Shown here: in pieces, positions 1 to 10,001 of the stretch
How the letters are laid out: each line of letters starts with the position of its first letter
How positions within the stretch are numbered: position 1 is the stretch's first letter
DNA from: Erwinia piriflorinigrans CFBP 5888
GTDB lineage: Bacteria > Pseudomonadota > Gammaproteobacteria > Enterobacterales > Enterobacteriaceae
Reading direction: 5' to 3'
DNA: 64,000 nucleotides
Assembly: GCF_001050515.1 (NCBI RefSeq)
Contig: NZ_CAHS01000023.1
Span: 62,001-126,000 of the forward strand
Translations under genes and position numbers: made by a program
Notes under the pieces: model-generated
The model's input: the letters and a program-made list of their open reading frames with translations, nothing else
Told to the model about the DNA's origin: nothing
Databases searched by the model: none

Positions 1-2024
1 CTCCAAAAGCGCTGCGCAGCCTGGCCGAATCCTTTGCCGCCAATCTGACCGCCGAGCTGGACGCTGCGGGCCTCGCCCACGGTGAAGTGAGCTGGTTTGC
101 CGCCCCGCGCCGCCTGGCGCTGAAAGTCGCTAATCTGGGCGCCGCACAGCCAGATCGCGAAGTGGAAAAACGCGGCCCGGCAATTCAGGCGGCATTTGAT
201 GCTAACGGCGTAGCCACCAAAGCCGCTGAAGGCTGGGCACGCGGCTGTGGTATCACCGTCGACCAGGCTGAGCGCCTGAGCACCGATAAAGGCGAATGGC
301 TGATGTACCGCGCCCGGGTAACCGGTGAACGCACCCAGGTACTGCTGCCCGCGATGATTGCCACTTCGCTGGCAAAACTGCCGATCCCGAAACTGATGCG
401 TTGGGGCGCGTCCGAGGTGCAGTTCGTACGCCCGGCCCACACCGTAACGCTGCTGCTGGGCGATGAGCTGATCCCGGCCAAGATTCTCGGTATTGATTCG
501 GCACGTACTATTCGCGGCCACCGCTTTATGGGCGAGCCGGAATTCACCATCGACCATGCCGACCAGTACCCGCAGATCCTGCTGGAACGCGGCAAAGTGC
601 AGGCGGACTACGCAGCACGTAAAGCCCTAATCAAAGCGGATGCCGAAGCGGCAGCCGCGAAAATTGGCGGTGTTGCCGACCTGAGCGAAAGCCTGCTGGA
701 AGAGGTCACCTCGCTGGTCGAGTGGCCGGTCGTACTGACGGCGAAGTTTGAAGAGAAGTTCCTCGCGGTTCCTGCCGAAGCGCTGGTGTACACCATGAAG
801 GGCGATCAGAAATACTTCCCGGTGTATGACAAGGCGGGCAAGCTGCTGCCGAACTTTATCTTTGTCACCAACATCGAGTCGAAAGACCCGCAGCAGATTA
901 TCTCCGGCAATGAGAAGGTGGTGCGTCCACGTCTTGCGGACGCCGAGTTCTTCTTTAACAGCGACCGCAAGCGCCGTCTGGAAGATAACCTGCCGCGTCT
1001 GGAAACCGTGCTGTTCCAGAAAGAGCTGGGCACTCTGCGTGCGAAAACTGACCGCATTCAGGCGCTGGCCGGCTGGGTTGCGGCGCAGATTGGCGCTGAC
1101 GTGAATCACGCCACGCGCGCTGGCCTGCTCTCCAAATGTGACCTGATGACCAATATGGTGTTCGAGTTCACCGACACGCAGGGCGTGATGGGTATGCACT
1201 ACGCGCGTCACGACGGCGAATCAGAAGACGTGGCGGTGGCCCTTAACGAGCAGTATCAGCCGCGCTTTGCCGGTGATGAGCTGCCTTCTAACCCGGTGGC
1301 CTGTGCGCTGGCGATTGCTGACAAGATGGATACCCTGGCGGGTATCTTCGGGATTGGTCAGCATCCCAAAGGCGATAAAGACCCGTTTGCACTGCGCCGT
1401 GCTGCGCTTGGCGTGCTGCGTATCATCGTCGAGAAAAATCTGCCGCTGGATCTGCAAACCCTGACCGAAGAAGCGGTGCGTCTGTATGGCAATAAGCTGT
1501 CTAACGCGAAAGCGGTGGATGAAGTGATCGACTTTATGCTGGGCCGTTTCCGCACCTGGTATCAGGAAGAGGGCCACAGCGTCGATACCCTTCAGGCGGT
1601 GCTGGCACGTCGTCCAACGCGTCCGGCCGACTTCGATGCACGCATGAAGGCAGTATCCCACTTCCGTACGCTGGAGCAGGCGGCGAGCCTGGCCGCAGCC
1701 AATAAACGCGTCTCCAATATTCTCGCTAAGGCTACCGAACCGCTGAATGATAGCGTTCAGGCATCGCTGCTGAAAGAGAATGAAGAGATCAAACTGGCGA
1801 CCTATGTCACCGCACTGAGCAGCAAACTACAGCCATACTTCGCCGAAGGGCGTTACCAGGATGCGCTGATTGAGCTGGCGCAGCTGCGTGAAGCGGTTGA
1901 CAACTTCTTCGACAAGGTGATGGTCAACGCTGAAGACAAAGAGGTACGTATCAACCGCCTGACGCTGCTGGCCAAGCTGCGCGAGCTGTTCCTCCAGGTG
2001 GCCGATATCTCACTGCTGCAATAA
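1..2024 (+). CDS. glyS: Glycyl-tRNA synthetase beta subunit, 5'-truncated by window edge
   Basis: Beta chain of the alpha2-beta2 class IIc glycyl-tRNA synthetase, which charges tRNA-Gly in the cytoplasm together with GlyQ. The reading frame is open from base 3 ([11 protein letters not shown]...), so about 16 N-terminal residues lie outside the window. A GTG at 87 in the same frame is only an internal Val codon. The protein follows the E. coli GlyS sequence as I remember it almost end to end, including [41 protein letters not shown] and the C-terminal [11 protein letters not shown]. glyQ should lie just upstream, outside the window. A palindromic hairpin follows the stop codon. Confidence 0.98.
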   Translation, partial: PKALRSLAESFAANLTAELDAAGLAHGEVSWFAAPRRLALKVANLGAAQPDREVEKRGPAIQAAFDANGVATKAAEGWARGCGITVDQAERLSTDKGEWLMYRARVTGERTQVLLPAMIATSLAKLPIPKLMRWGASEVQFVRPAHTVTLLLGDELIPAKILGIDSARTIRGHRFMGEPEFTIDHADQYPQILLERGKVQADYAARKALIKADAEAAAAKIGGVADLSESLLEEVTSLVEWPVVLTAKFEEKFLAVPAEALVYTMKGDQKYFPVYDKAGKLLPNFIFVTNIESKDPQQIISGNEKVVRPRLADAEFFFNSDRKRRLEDNLPRLETVLFQKELGTLRAKTDRIQALAGWVAAQIGADVNHATRAGLLSKCDLMTNMVFEFTDTQGVMGMHYARHDGESEDVAVALNEQYQPRFAGDELPSNPVACALAIADKMDTLAGIFGIGQHPKGDKDPFALRRAALGVLRIIVEKNLPLDLQTLTEEAVRLYGNKLSNAKAVDEVIDFMLGRFRTWYQEEGHSVDTLQAVLARRPTRPADFDARMKAVSHFRTLEQAASLAAANKRVSNILAKATEPLNDSVQASLLKENEEIKLATYVTALSSKLQPYFAEGRYQDALIELAQLREAVDNFFDKVMVNAEDKEVRINRLTLLAKLRELFLQVADISLLQ

Positions 2025-2092
2025 TCTGGCGTGGTCAGCGGCGGAACCGCGCAGGCCCGCCACCACCCGCATCAGAATGATACGCTAACAAA

Positions 2093-2116
2093 CGGGCGGC
2101 TAAATTTAGCCGCCCG
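2093..2116 (+). terminator. Hairpin downstream of glyS
   Basis: A perfect 24-base palindrome with 12-base arms (CGGGCGGCTAAA and its complement) lies 69 bases after the glyS stop. A T-rich stretch follows (CTGCGCTTTCTG), but there is no clean U-tract. It is probably the glyS terminator or an mRNA 3'-end stabiliser. Confidence 0.6.
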
Positions 2117-2212
2117 CTGCGCTTTCTGACACTTCATCTTACCCTTCCCCCATTGCCCACCGCGCGTCATTCCCCTACCCTGTGCGGTTTTTGCCAACCA
2201 GGTTAAGACATT

Positions 2213-3259
2213 ATGCAATCACATGGCTTTGCTGCTAAAGCAGCTAACACCCCGCTGGAACCCTTCGAATTTACACGCCGGGAGCTGCAGGCTGGCGATG
2301 TACTTATCGATATTCACTATTGCGGCGTCTGTCATTCCGATCTTCATATGGCGCGTAACGAATGGGATGTCAGCCAGTTCCCACTGGTGCCAGGCCACGA
2401 AATCGTCGGGCGCGTACTGCGCACAGGCAGTGACGTCAGCACCTTCAAAGCCGGGGACCTGGTCGGTGTCGGCGTAATGGTCGACTCCTGTGGTCACTGC
2501 GGACAGTGCCACAATGGCGAAGAGCAGTATTGTGAGACCGGTTTTACCGCCACTTATAACGGCGAAGAGAAATTTATTGGCGGTAAAACCTTCGGCGGCT
2601 ACTCCGACAGCATCGTGGTTAACAGCAAATTTGTTGTCGCGGTGCCGGAAAATCTGCCGCTGAATGCCGTCGCCCCGCTGCTGTGCGCAGGTGTTACCAC
2701 CTGGTCACCGCTGAAATACTGGAACGTGCAGCCGGGCCAGCGTGTTGGCGTCATTGGTCTGGGTGGACTGGGCCATATGGCGGTTAAGCTGGCGGCCGCG
2801 CTGGGTGCCGAGGTGGTACTGTTTACCACCTCCCCCGCCAAAGCAGCCGATGCCCTGCGGCTCGGGGCCAGCCAGGTGGTGATCTCAAAAGATGCACAAC
2901 AGATGGCCAGCGTGAAAAACAGCCTGGATATGATCCTCGATTGTGTTGCTGCGCCGCACGATCTCGACCCGTACCTGAGCTCGTTGAAGACTAACGGTCA
3001 TCTGGTGCTGGTTGGCATCCCTGATGCGCCACATAAGTCACCGGACGTGACGCCGATGGTGTTTAAGCGCCTGAGCATCTCGGGGACTTCCATCGGAAGC
3101 ATCAAGGAAACGCAGCAGATGCTGGATTTCTGTGGGCAACACAATATTGTGTCTGACGTTGAAGTGATCCGCCTGGATGAAGTGGAACAGGCGTTTGAAC
3201 GCATGCTGAAAGGGGATGTGAAATACCGCTTTGTTATTGATATGAAAGCCGTTAAGTGA
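2213..3259 (+). CDS. Zinc-dependent alcohol dehydrogenase/aldehyde reductase (YahK/CAD type)
   Basis: Medium-chain dehydrogenase of the cinnamyl-alcohol-dehydrogenase branch, 348 aa, similar in length and motifs to E. coli YahK. It should reduce aldehydes with NADPH in the cytosol. Visible catalytic-zinc residues are the Cys in YCGVCHSDLH (about residue 37) and the GHE motif (about residue 61). The structural zinc is bound by a four-Cys lobe, CGHCGQC followed by C about eight residues later. The Rossmann fingerprint is GLGGLGHMAVK (about residue 180). It stands alone between two hairpins, so it is probably monocistronic. The natural substrate cannot be told from sequence. Confidence 0.9.
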   Translation: MQSHGFAAKAANTPLEPFEFTRRELQAGDVLIDIHYCGVCHSDLHMARNEWDVSQFPLVPGHEIVGRVLRTGSDVSTFKAGDLVGVGVMVDSCGHCGQCHNGEEQYCETGFTATYNGEEKFIGGKTFGGYSDSIVVNSKFVVAVPENLPLNAVAPLLCAGVTTWSPLKYWNVQPGQRVGVIGLGGLGHMAVKLAAALGAEVVLFTTSPAKAADALRLGASQVVISKDAQQMASVKNSLDMILDCVAAPHDLDPYLSSLKTNGHLVLVGIPDAPHKSPDVTPMVFKRLSISGTSIGSIKETQQMLDFCGQHNIVSDVEVIRLDEVEQAFERMLKGDVKYRFVIDMKAVK

Positions 3260-3274
3260 CCCTTTAAACACAAA

Positions 3275-3303
3275 AACCCGCCTGATGGCGGGTTCCTTTT
3301 TCT
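3275..3303. terminator. Intrinsic terminator, probably bidirectional
   Basis: Hairpin AACCCGCC-TGAT-GGCGGGTT followed by CCTTTTTCT on the plus strand, with a short A run before it. It ends the alcohol dehydrogenase transcript and can also serve the convergent yiaG gene, whose stop codon overlaps the tail. Confidence 0.85.
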
Positions 3304-3595
3304 AGTTCAGCAGATCTCTGCTGAGATACGGATTCGACTTAATCAACTGCATTAGCTTCTGTGTACTGCGCGAAGGCTTGCTTCGTTTCGCTTCCCAGCT
3401 CTTTACCGACGAAACGCTCACGCCTAATACCTGGGCAAACTCATCAATCTGCAAACCGGTAATTTCCCGAATTCGTTGCGACTCAGGCATCGCCATATTG
3501 TCCTTTAAGGCAATCACCGCCGGCATCCCGTCGCGGGTTAACACTATCTGCTCCAGACTGAACAGCAGTTCGGACATTGGATCATTAGTCTCCAT
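3302..3595 (-). CDS. yiaG: HTH-type XRE-family transcriptional regulator YiaG
   Basis: 97-aa protein matching E. coli YiaG (96 aa) in length and pattern: METNDPMSELLFSLEQIV at the start, then a Cro/CI-type helix-turn-helix (ITGLQIDEFAQVLGVSVSSVKSWE, about residues 45-68) and a basic tail. The family includes HigA/NadS-like antitoxins, but there is no toxin gene next to it, so a solitary DNA-binding regulator is more likely. It is convergent with the alcohol dehydrogenase gene and divergent from yiaF. Its targets are unknown. Confidence 0.85.
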   Translation of the reverse strand: METNDPMSELLFSLEQIVLTRDGMPAVIALKDNMAMPESQRIREITGLQIDEFAQVLGVSVSSVKSWEAKRSKPSRSTQKLMQLIKSNPYLSRDLLN

Positions 3596-3925
3596 AAGTA
3601 CACCTCAACAAACTCACTTAATGTGAACAACCAGAGAGGTAGAACCTGAAAATCAGGTTCTGAATACTGGCGGATATCTGCCACAAGGACACTTTACAGG
3701 CAGTAAAATGGGAAACGCCAGGATTCTAAGTATGAGATCATTTCAGGAACTTTGATCGATCTTTCAGATTTTTTCTCCCTGCGACTACCGCCGCAGGGGG
3801 GAAAACAGCATAAAAATGAAGATGCGCAGAGACACCTATCCATAAAAATTGATTTCGACTATTCTCTACGCAAGATATTGAGCAGACAAAACCGACAGGT
3901 ATTCGTTAACAGGAGTTAATTTCTT
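3596..3925. other. yiaG-yiaF divergent intergenic region with two hairpins
   Basis: 330 bases without a gene. It holds a 9-bp stem-loop at 3641-3661 (AGAACCTGA-AAA-TCAGGTTCT) and a second at 3777-3798 (CCCTGCG with an 8-base loop). Neither is followed by a U-tract. Just before yiaF, AACAGGAGTTAATTTCTT supplies a ribosome binding site. The promoters of the two divergent genes must lie here, but I see no clear -35/-10 pair. Confidence 0.5.
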
Positions 3926-4642
3926 ATGACGACAGGATTATCACGCATCTGGACGCGTGCGCTGGTGCCATTTATGGCACTGTTTCTGGTGATACAGTTG
4001 ACCGGCTGCGGCGATAAAGAAGCCGATCAGCGCAAGGCATTTATCGATTTTCTACAGAATACGGTGATGCGCAGCGGTGAGCATTTACCCAGCCTGAGCG
4101 AAGATCAGAAGCAAAAATTTGGCAATTATGTCAGCGATTACGCCATTCTTTACGGCTTTGCCCAACAGATTAACCGGGCAGTCGATTCTGGTCTCAAACC
4201 CGTGGTCAATGAGCTTGCTGCGATTCGCACACCGCAAGACTACCTGACACACCGTGAGATGCTGCGTCAGGCGAGCGGATCACTTGGCGTGCTCGGCCAG
4301 CAGATTCAAACGGCTAAAAATCAGGCAGACAGCAGCAAATCAACCTTGAAGCAGCCGGAAGATCTGAAAACGGTGTACGACAATGTGTTCGACAAAGTGG
4401 TGACCCAGCCCGCCGCATCACTGACACCGCTGCTTCCCGTATTACAAACGCTGAGCCAGGACGCGGTACAGGCCGGTGATTTTCTTCAGCAGCAGGGAAC
4501 AAACGTCAGCTTTAACGGCCCGGCGATTCAGTTCCCGACCCAGCAGCAGGCCACGCAGTACAATACGTTGATGAGTAATTTGAGCACCAACGTTCAGGCC
4601 TTATCTCAGGCGCAGCGCTTGCTACAGGGTGACGCTAACTAA
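3926..4642 (+). CDS. yiaF: DUF3053 lipoprotein YiaF
   Basis: 238-aa predicted lipoprotein. Residues 8-25 are hydrophobic and lead into a lipobox LTGC with Cys28 as the lipidated residue. Mature residues 2-3 are Gly-Asp; an Asp close behind the Cys suggests inner-membrane retention, though the canonical +2 Asp is absent. The body is largely alpha-helical and follows E. coli YiaF as I remember it (DQRKAFIDFLQNTVMRSGE, FVSDYAILYG-like). The start has an AGGAGTTAATTT ribosome binding site. No biochemical function is known for the family. Confidence 0.88.
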   Translation: MTTGLSRIWTRALVPFMALFLVIQLTGCGDKEADQRKAFIDFLQNTVMRSGEHLPSLSEDQKQKFGNYVSDYAILYGFAQQINRAVDSGLKPVVNELAAIRTPQDYLTHREMLRQASGSLGVLGQQIQTAKNQADSSKSTLKQPEDLKTVYDNVFDKVVTQPAASLTPLLPVLQTLSQDAVQAGDFLQQQGTNVSFNGPAIQFPTQQQATQYNTLMSNLSTNVQALSQAQRLLQGDAN

Positions 4643-4657
4643 ACGCCACAAACGCAG

Positions 4658-4678
4658 AGGGGCAACAACGTTGCCCCT
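4658..4678 (+). terminator. Hairpin after yiaF
   Basis: Stem AGGGGCAAC / GTTGCCCCT with a 3-base loop, 15 bases after the yiaF stop and followed by TCGAGATTG. It is a stable rho-independent-like hairpin with a weak U-tract. Confidence 0.65.
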
Positions 4679-4882
4679 TCGAGATTGACCTCGCGTTAAG
4701 CGTATTCAGCCGCATCACAACCAGCCTACTTTTCAGCTTTAATGCCACTGGTGTATCCCTTTTTTAAAGCTCTTCTTATAGCCCAAGCTAAACAGAATTT
4801 CTTTTCTTGCCAGGATTATCAATGTAATCCGCATGACTTTATGTTTCTCCGGGCCGAGGCAGGTGAAAGGGGTAATATTTTT

Positions 4883-4898
4883 TGTGAAATAAATCACA
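4883..4898. promoter_or_regulatory. CRP-cAMP binding site 1 (mtl)
   Basis: TGTGAAATAAATCACA: both half-sites of the consensus TGTGA-N6-TCACA are perfect. Confidence 0.85.
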
Positions 4899-4926
4899 TT
4901 ATAAATATAAAAGACGAAAATATAAT

Positions 4927-4942
4927 TGTGACTAAAGTCACA
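4927..4942. promoter_or_regulatory. CRP-cAMP binding site 2 (mtl)
   Basis: TGTGACTAAAGTCACA: a perfect match to TGTGA-N6-TCACA, 44 bases after site 1, which is four helical turns. Confidence 0.85.
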
Positions 4943-4999
4943 AAACAAAGCCATTTGCGGACGTTTTTTCGACAGCTATTTTTTTACGTCTCTATATTT

Positions 5000-5015
5000 C
5001 GTGATTAAGGTCACT
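5000..5015. promoter_or_regulatory. CRP-cAMP binding site 3 (mtl)
   Basis: CGTGATTAAGGTCACT: GTGA-N6-TCAC core intact, outer bases not consensus. Confidence 0.7.
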
Positions 5016-5043
5016 AAATAATATCATCCCACCCCCACAACTT

Positions 5044-5059
5044 AGTGATACACGTCACA
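5044..5059. promoter_or_regulatory. CRP-cAMP binding site 4 (mtl)
   Basis: AGTGATACACGTCACA: GTGA-N6-TCACA, one outer mismatch. It is 44 bases downstream of site 3, the same spacing as sites 1 and 2. Confidence 0.75.
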
Positions 5060-5207
5060 TTTAATCCCCTGACTACGCAAGCGTCATATTCGCATGATAG
5101 AGTCAGCCGACTTACAGTGACACCAGCGGCCCGCGCCGTAACGTCTCATACAAAAATCAGCGTGCTCTCTGATTGGGTTAGCGCGTACTTATAAGAGGTG
5201 GGTTTAT

Positions 5208-7139
5208 ATGTCCTCATCAGATATTAAGATCAAGGTTCAAAGCTTTGGTCGTTTTCTGAGTAATATGGTCATGCCAAATATCGGCGCGTTTATCGCCTGG
5301 GGTATCATTACCGCGCTATTTATCCCAACCGGATGGCTGCCCAACGCCACGCTGGCGCAACTGGTCGCACCGATGATTACCTATCTGCTGCCGCTACTGA
5401 TCGGTTATACCGGTGGGCGTCTGGTTGGCGGCGATCGCGGGGGCGTAGTGGGTGCAATCACCACGATGGGCGTTATTGCCGGAGCCGATATGCCGATGTT
5501 CCTCGGATCGATGATTGCCGGTCCTTTGGGCGGCTGGGCAATCAAAACCTTCGATCGCCGGATTGATGGCAAGATCAAAAGCGGGTTCGAAATGCTGGTG
5601 AACAACTTCTCTGCCGGGATTATCGGCATGCTGTTGGCCATTCTCGCATTTCTGGCGATTGGTCCACTGGTTCAGGGTCTGTCCCATCTTCTCGCCGCTG
5701 GCGTCAATCTGATGGTACAGAATAATCTGCTGCCACTGACCTCTGTATTCGTCGAACCGGCAAAGATTCTGTTCCTGAATAACGCGATCAATCACGGTAT
5801 CTTTTCGCCGCTGGGTATCCAGCAGGCAAGCGAAGCCGGTAAATCGATTTTCTTCCTGATTGAAGCTAACCCAGGCCCGGGCATGGGTGTGCTGATGGCC
5901 TATATGTTCTTTGGGCGTGGCAACGCCAAGCAGTCAGCGGGTGGAGCCGCAATTATCCACTTCTTCGGGGGTATCCACGAAATCTACTTCCCATACGTGC
6001 TGATGAACCCTCGTCTGATTATCGCCGTGATCCTCGGTGGTATGACCGGCGTCTTTACCCTGACACTGTTAAACGGCGGCCTGGTTTCCCCGGCTTCACC
6101 GGGGTCGATTCTTGCCGTACTGGCGATGACGCCCAAAGGGGCTTACTTCGCTAACATCGCGGCAATTGCGGCGGCCTTTGCGGTCTCCTTTGTAGTCGCG
6201 GCTATTCTGCTGAAAACCAGCAAAGTGAAGGAGTCTGACGACATTGAAGCGGCAACACGCCGCATGCAGGAGATGAAGTCTCAGTCCAAAGGTACGTCTG
6301 CATCGGCCGTCGCAGGGCCCGATGACCTGCAAGGCGATCTGAGCCACGTACGCAAAATCATTGTGGCCTGCGATGCCGGCATGGGCTCCAGCGCAATGGG
6401 TGCGGGCGTACTGCGTAAGAAGGTAATCGAAGCGGGCCTGACTCATATTTCTGTGACGAACAGCGCAATCAACAGCCTGCCGGGGGATGTTGACTTGGTG
6501 ATCACCCACCGCGATCTGACTGAGCGGGCGATGCGCCAGGCACCTCATGCCCAGCATATTTCTCTGACAAACTTCCTTGATAGCGGGCTGTATAATGATT
6601 TGACGGAACGCCTGATGAAAGCAGACCGCACTGCCGGACATCTTGAGAAAGTCAGCGCGGTGCTCAATGACAGCTTTGATGAAAACCAGCAGAACCTGTT
6701 CAAACTCAGCGCCAGTAACGTTTTTCTGAACAATCATGCCACCCATAAAGAACAGGCGATTCGCTTTGCCGGTGAGCAGCTGGTGAAAGGCGGCTATGTA
6801 GAGGCAGAGTACGTGGAGGCAATGCTGGCGCGTGAGAAACTGACGCCAACCTACCTGGGTGAATCTATCGCCGTACCACACGGAACGGTCGAAGCGAAAG
6901 ATCGCGTGCTGAAAACCGGCATCGTATTCTGCCAATACCCCGCCGGAGTTCACTTTGGTGAGGAACCTGACGACATCGCTCGTCTGGTGATTGGTATTGC
7001 TGCGCGCAATAACGAGCATATCCAGGTCATTACCAGCCTGACGAATGCGCTGGACGATGACAGTGTGATTGCACGCCTGGCAACCACGGCTGATGTACAG
7101 GAAGTTCTGCAACTCTTGTCCGGTAAAGCCAGCACCTGA
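5208..7139 (+). CDS. mtlA: Mannitol-specific PTS enzyme IICBA
   Basis: 643-aa membrane permease that takes up mannitol and phosphorylates it to mannitol-1-phosphate. Domain order is EIIC (membrane, about 1-340, with GIHE at 255-258), then EIIB (phospho-Cys388 in ACDAGMGSS), then EIIA (phospho-His558 in VPHGT). The fused three-domain architecture and length match E. coli MtlA (637 aa). It is the first gene of mtlA-mtlD-mtlR. Four CRP sites upstream predict catabolite control, with repression by MtlR. The linker between EIIC and EIIB (about 345-380) is Ser/Ala-rich. Confidence 0.98.
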   Translation: MSSSDIKIKVQSFGRFLSNMVMPNIGAFIAWGIITALFIPTGWLPNATLAQLVAPMITYLLPLLIGYTGGRLVGGDRGGVVGAITTMGVIAGADMPMFLGSMIAGPLGGWAIKTFDRRIDGKIKSGFEMLVNNFSAGIIGMLLAILAFLAIGPLVQGLSHLLAAGVNLMVQNNLLPLTSVFVEPAKILFLNNAINHGIFSPLGIQQASEAGKSIFFLIEANPGPGMGVLMAYMFFGRGNAKQSAGGAAIIHFFGGIHEIYFPYVLMNPRLIIAVILGGMTGVFTLTLLNGGLVSPASPGSILAVLAMTPKGAYFANIAAIAAAFAVSFVVAAILLKTSKVKESDDIEAATRRMQEMKSQSKGTSASAVAGPDDLQGDLSHVRKIIVACDAGMGSSAMGAGVLRKKVIEAGLTHISVTNSAINSLPGDVDLVITHRDLTERAMRQAPHAQHISLTNFLDSGLYNDLTERLMKADRTAGHLEKVSAVLNDSFDENQQNLFKLSASNVFLNNHATHKEQAIRFAGEQLVKGGYVEAEYVEAMLAREKLTPTYLGESIAVPHGTVEAKDRVLKTGIVFCQYPAGVHFGEEPDDIARLVIGIAARNNEHIQVITSLTNALDDDSVIARLATTADVQEVLQLLSGKAST

Positions 7140-7166
7140 GGCGGTTTGCCACTATACCTTTGAGGA

Positions 7167-7214
7167 GCTGGGATGCGCGCCCAGCGTCATTTTGGCTCCG
7201 GGGATACCGGAGCC
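7167..7214 (+). repeat. Tandem hairpins in the mtlA-mtlD intercistronic region
   Basis: Two adjacent stem-loops: GCTGGG-ATGCGCG-CCCAGC at 7167-7185, and GGCTCCGG-GGATA-CCGGAGCC at 7194-7214. No U-tract follows the second. They probably stabilise the upstream mtlA message or tune the mtlA:mtlD ratio rather than terminate fully, because mtlD has no other obvious promoter. Confidence 0.65.
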
Positions 7215-7239
7215 TTGCATCATTGATACGGGAATATTT

Positions 7240-8388
7240 ATGAAAGCGTTACATTTTGGTGCCGGTAATATCGGCCGTGGCTTTATTGGCAAACTGCTGG
7301 CCGATGCCGGAGTTCAGCTCACTTTTGCTGACGTCAACCAGGCCGTTCTGGATGCTCTGAACGCCCGTGGCACCTATCCGGTTCATGTGGTGGGTGAGCA
7401 GGCGCAGATTGAGAGGGTGACTGGGGTCAATGCCGTGCACAGCACCAGCGAAGAGATTACCGCGCTGATTGCAGAGGTTGATATCGTTACCACGGCGGTT
7501 GGCCCACACATTCTGCAACGCGTTGCCGGTGGCATTGCGAAAGGCATTGCCAAACGCAGCGATAGCGCTAATTCCCGTCCGCTAAATATTATTGCCTGTG
7601 AAAATATGGTGCGTGGTACCACGCAACTTAAAGCGCATGTGCTACAGGCCCTGCCCGAACGGTATCACGCCTGGCTGGAAGAGCATGTCGGCTTTGTCGA
7701 CTCTGCGGTCGATCGCATCGTTCCACCGTCTGCGGCAGACAGCAGCGATCCGCTGGAAGTCACGGTAGAAACCTTCAGCGAGTGGATTGTTGATAAAACT
7801 CAATTCAAAGGCGAGTTGCCAACGATCCCGGGCATGGAACTGACTGATAACCTGATGGCGTTTGTCGAACGTAAACTGTTTACGCTTAATACCGGTCACG
7901 CAATTGCCGCCTACCTCGGGCAGCTCGCCGGCCATAAAACCATTCGCGAAGCGATTCTGGATACAAAAGTTCGGGCGGTCGTGCAGGGAGCGATGGAAGA
8001 AAGCGGTGCAGTGCTGATCAAACGCTATGGTTTTGCGGCGGATAAACATGCCGCTTACATCGAGAAAATCCTCAACCGCTTCGAAAACCCGTATCTGAAT
8101 GATGATGTCGAACGCGTGGGCCGCCAGCCGCTGCGCAAGCTGAGTGCGGGCGACCGCCTGATTAAACCGACTCTGGGTACCCTGGAGTATCATCTGCCGA
8201 ATGACAATCTGGTCACCGGCATTGCGGCCGCACTGCATTATCGTAACGATCGGGACCCGCAGGCGCTTGAACTTGCCGCCCTGCTATCCCGTCAGGATGT
8301 TGCCACTACGCTGGCTCAAATTTCAGGCCTGGACAGGGACAGCGATGTCGTTAGGGCGGTAGTGAAAGCCTCGAACGCGCTGGCTTAA
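7240..8388 (+). CDS. mtlD: Mannitol-1-phosphate 5-dehydrogenase
   Basis: 382 aa. It oxidises mannitol-1-phosphate to fructose-6-phosphate with NAD+ in the cytosol. The N-terminal nucleotide-binding motif [15 protein letters not shown] starts at residue 6. The C-terminal polyol dehydrogenase domain carries [17 protein letters not shown] chose ATG 7240 because it gives the family start [10 protein letters not shown] and the E. coli length. The same frame runs upstream to 7069 inside mtlA, but that extension has no support. It is the second gene of the mtl operon. Confidence 0.97.
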   Translation: MKALHFGAGNIGRGFIGKLLADAGVQLTFADVNQAVLDALNARGTYPVHVVGEQAQIERVTGVNAVHSTSEEITALIAEVDIVTTAVGPHILQRVAGGIAKGIAKRSDSANSRPLNIIACENMVRGTTQLKAHVLQALPERYHAWLEEHVGFVDSAVDRIVPPSAADSSDPLEVTVETFSEWIVDKTQFKGELPTIPGMELTDNLMAFVERKLFTLNTGHAIAAYLGQLAGHKTIREAILDTKVRAVVQGAMEESGAVLIKRYGFAADKHAAYIEKILNRFENPYLNDDVERVGRQPLRKLSAGDRLIKPTLGTLEYHLPNDNLVTGIAAALHYRNDRDPQALELAALLSRQDVATTLAQISGLDRDSDVVRAVVKASNALA

Positions 8389-8459
8389 TTCGGTGCAGCG
8401 CTCATCAGGGACGAACAAGGCACAGCCAGCGCCGTGCCCGTGCAAAAAAATGTTGCGCT

Positions 8460-9005
8460 ATGAATGATATACAGCCTTTGATCAGACAACCCCAGGCTTT
8501 TGAAAATCGGGTACTTGAGCGTCTGAATGCTGGACGCTCGGTGAGGTGCCTGCTGATCGCGGCCGTCGACATGCTGGCAGAAGCGGTTGATATGCTGGTG
8601 GGACAGGTATTTCGCAAAGATGATTATGCGGTCAAATATGCCGTGGAGCCTCTGCTACAGGGTGATGGCCCGCTGGGTGAGCTGTCAGTTCGTCTGAAGC
8701 TGATTTATGGGCTGGGGGTGATTAATCGCAACGAATATGAAGACTGCGATCGCCTGATGGCACTGCACGAAGCGCTGAACCATGACGGAAACGAATACCC
8801 TTTCACTGACGATAAGATCGTCGGGCCGGTCAGTGCATTGCACTGCGTCGGTACGTTACCCGCATGCCCCGACCTTCCTGGCCATGATAGCGAACTGCGT
8901 GCAATGCAGCAGCAACGGTATCAGCAGGTGGTGCGCTCCACGATGGTGCTGTCGCTGACTGCGCTCATTTCACTTCTGAGTTTGAAGCGAGCTTTCAAAA
9001 AGTGA
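8460..9005 (+). CDS. mtlR: Mannitol operon repressor MtlR
   Basis: 181 aa, all-helical MtlR family, slightly shorter than E. coli MtlR (195 aa). Typical stretches are AFENRVLERLNAGRSVRCLL, DDYAVKYAVEPLLQGDGPL and RLKLIYGLGVINRNEYEDC. It lowers expression of mtlA-mtlD. The family has no recognisable DNA-binding motif. It lies 71 bases after mtlD in the same direction, as in E. coli. Confidence 0.95.
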   Translation: MNDIQPLIRQPQAFENRVLERLNAGRSVRCLLIAAVDMLAEAVDMLVGQVFRKDDYAVKYAVEPLLQGDGPLGELSVRLKLIYGLGVINRNEYEDCDRLMALHEALNHDGNEYPFTDDKIVGPVSALHCVGTLPACPDLPGHDSELRAMQQQRYQQVVRSTMVLSLTALISLLSLKRAFKK

Positions 9006-9078
9006 CCGACTCCTTTCCCTCTTTACCCCGCTTTCGTGTATCCTTTGCGGTAATGAATGAATTTAATGGTTGAACGTG

Positions 9079-9441
9079 ATGAAAGAACAAGTACAGACAG
9101 AAATTAAAGAGCTCAGTGACAAACTGGATGCGCTAAATCACAAAGAACCGGCCCTGCTGGCCTCGGGTGACAGTGAGAAACTGGGTGAGCTGCTTAAAGA
9201 GAAAGATAAACTAGAAGCAGAAATTGAGCGCCTGCGTGGTGTGCGCGCCGAGAAGTTGAGCAAAGAAGCACAACAGTTGCAGAAACTGCCGTTCAGCCGC
9301 GCAATCACTAAAAAAGAGCAGGCCAATATGGGTGCGCTAAAAAAAAGCGTGCGCGGATTAGTGATTGTTCACCCCACCACCGCACTGGGACGAGAGATGA
9401 ACCTGAAAGAGATGACCGGCTTCGCAAAAACCTCGTTTTAA
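9079..9441 (+). CDS. yibL: YibL family ribosome-associated protein (DUF2810)
   Basis: 120 aa from ATG 9079; a TTG at 9070 in frame would add three residues. The ATG gives the start and length I remember for E. coli YibL. The N-terminal two-thirds is a charged coiled coil ([14 protein letters not shown]... [14 protein letters not shown]). The C-terminus is the conserved signature [20 protein letters not shown] followed by [11 protein letters not shown]. coli YibL co-sediments with ribosomes; its precise job is unknown. It lies downstream of mtlR as in E. coli, but the lld genes that follow there are absent. Confidence 0.9.
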   Translation: MKEQVQTEIKELSDKLDALNHKEPALLASGDSEKLGELLKEKDKLEAEIERLRGVRAEKLSKEAQQLQKLPFSRAITKKEQANMGALKKSVRGLVIVHPTTALGREMNLKEMTGFAKTSF

Positions 9442-9466
9442 GCCATCTCTTTCTTGTCACGTTGCA

Positions 9467-9492
9467 AGCAGGATGCTGTCATCCTGCTTTTC
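9467..9492 (+). terminator. Terminator after yibL
   Basis: Stem AGCAGGAT / ATCCTGCT with a 6-base loop, followed by TTTTC, 26 bases after the yibL stop. Confidence 0.85.
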
Positions 9493-10001
9493 ATGTTTCT
9501 TCCAGCACATTCCCCCCTCGCAAAAACGTCAACCGGACGGCAGCGCTTCATTCTCAATACGGGTCTCTTCTGTATGCTGGCATTAACCTTTATTAAAATC
9601 GTTAATCATCATAAAAGGGTTAAACAGAACCTGTAACCGTTTCACAGGCGGTACAACTAAGGTCCGCCATCTGTTCGTCGCTGATTGAGCAATATCTTTA
9701 AACCCCCTCCCTCTTTCGTAACACCAATCACAAGCAATAATAATGATATTAAAGAATGAGAAATCGTGTTATTTCACATCGATATTTAGTATCGAAAAAA
9801 AATCAATATTACAAAATCGCGATTTATTTAGCAGATTAAACCCCTTAAAGCCAAATCAAATATCGTAATAACCAATGCGGCAAACTTTTATATCATCATC
9901 AGATTATTTTCAATATAATATTTTAGCAAGACACTATGCAGGAGTTTCGTGGCGGCAATCAATCACCGCCTCTTTTTAGGGATATATTCAGGTAATTTTC
10001 T
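9493..10001. other. AT-rich intergenic region between yibL and the LuxR-type gene
   Basis: About 510 bases. AT content rises sharply after 9690, with many A and T runs, unlike the flanking core genes. A 60-codon frame at 9454-9636 overlaps the yibL terminator and has no recognisable features. The last 60 bases (ATGCAGGAGTTTCGTGGCGGC... GGTAATTTTCT) should hold the leader of the LuxR-type gene. AT-rich DNA upstream of a regulator is a typical H-NS target; this is inference. Confidence 0.5.

Larger units (their letters stand above)
4679..5207 (+). promoter_or_regulatory. mtlA control region
   Basis: About 530 bases, AT-rich in the middle, with no convincing gene. The 71- and 88-residue reading frames here look like chance. 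It carries four CRP-like palindromes, listed separately, spread over 180 bases upstream of mtlA. This resembles the multi-CRP mtl promoter of E. coli. The last 150 bases (5060-5207) form the probable leader, ending with a ribosome binding site AAGAGGTGGG. Confidence 0.8.

Noticed and set aside
3302-3595. Antitoxin of a HigBA-type pair
   Set aside because: No toxin gene on either side; length and sequence fit solitary YiaG.
4739-5008. Two opposite small frames in the mtlA leader
   Set aside because: They run through CRP sites, have no ribosome binding site and no recognisable sequence.
6096-7112. 338-codon minus-strand frame inside mtlA
   Set aside because: Antisense to mtlA; no domain, and mtlA is unmistakable.
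9467-9492. Possible small RNA or CRISPR-like repeat after yibL
   Set aside because: It is a single terminator hairpin; no repeat array exists anywhere in the window.
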